Below are positions 5,564-5,596 of a stretch of 5,596 nt of DNA, one piece after another. Each line of letters starts with the position of its first letter. Within the stretch, counting starts at the first letter, position 1. Position numbers and translations under genes: made by a program. This stretch comes from Prevotellaceae bacterium (GTDB lineage: Bacteria; Bacteroidota; Bacteroidia; Bacteroidales; UBA932): assembly GCA_031267155.1 (NCBI GenBank), contig JAIRZR010000224.1:1-5596 (forward strand). Direction: 5' to 3'. The notes beneath the pieces are model-generated. The model ran no database searches, was not told the origin of the DNA, and was given only the letters and a program-made list of their open reading frames with translations.

Positions 5564-5596
5564 TGGTAAGCGTTGTCTATGCCCCCGAACTGCGCC

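Larger units (their letters stand above)
4755..5596. other. Gene-free intergenic region filled with small hairpin repeats
   Basis: I find no credible gene in these 842 bases. The first 110 bases are plain spacer with weak inverted repeats. From about 4867 to the end the DNA is a near-continuous series of short hairpins, many followed by an AT-rich tail ending in TAGAAAA or similar. Those with recognisable tails point right at 4867, 4914, 5037 and 5086, and left at 5137, 5192 and 5335. Decayed copies are visible as a tail at 4951-4963 and a half-hairpin plus tail at 5262-5281. From 5456 onward the hairpins change type: longer stems, no AT-rich tail. The minus-strand frame at 5143-5343 runs through these repeats and is spurious. 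Confidence 0.8.

Overview
The window looks like a chromosomal segment from a Bacteroidetes (probably Bacteroidales) bacterium. The evidence is a Bacteroidetes-type -7 box (TAnnTTTG) ahead of the first housekeeping gene, the absence of a Shine-Dalgarno sequence at that gene's chosen start, FtsK and RadA proteins of the lengths and types usual in that phylum, a remnant of an Ig-like surface protein, and intergenic DNA full of short hairpin repeats. I infer the phylum from these features together; no ribosomal RNA gene is present to confirm it.

Layout. Positions 1-138 hold a palindromic intergenic repeat, cut by the window edge, and AT-rich spacer. Positions 139-699 (minus strand) hold a short reading frame that resembles two Ig-like modules of a larger surface protein. 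It has no signal peptide and no sorting domain, so it is probably a gene remnant. A sequence like the 3' end of a tRNA overlaps its 5' end. Positions 700-1021 are non-coding and hold a second hairpin repeat, a duplicated AT-rich motif about 24 nt long, and the promoter of the next gene. Positions 1022-3376 encode the DNA translocase FtsK, and 3387-4754 encode the recombination ATPase RadA. The two are 10 bp apart on the same strand and probably form one transcript. Positions 4755-5596 contain no gene and are packed with at least a dozen small hairpins in both orientations.

The two intact genes both serve DNA maintenance. FtsK is a membrane-anchored hexameric motor that clears and aligns chromosome termini at the division septum and activates XerCD. 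RadA is a RecA-like motor that extends D-loops and processes branched recombination intermediates. Both proteins appear complete, with their key motifs present.

I found no undescribed protein system. The most interesting signal is the right-hand hairpin array. Four copies have perfectly paired but different five-base-pair stems around the same GAA loop and share a related AT-rich tail, so base pairing has been kept while sequence changed. That points to selection on, or enzymatic recognition of, the folded form.
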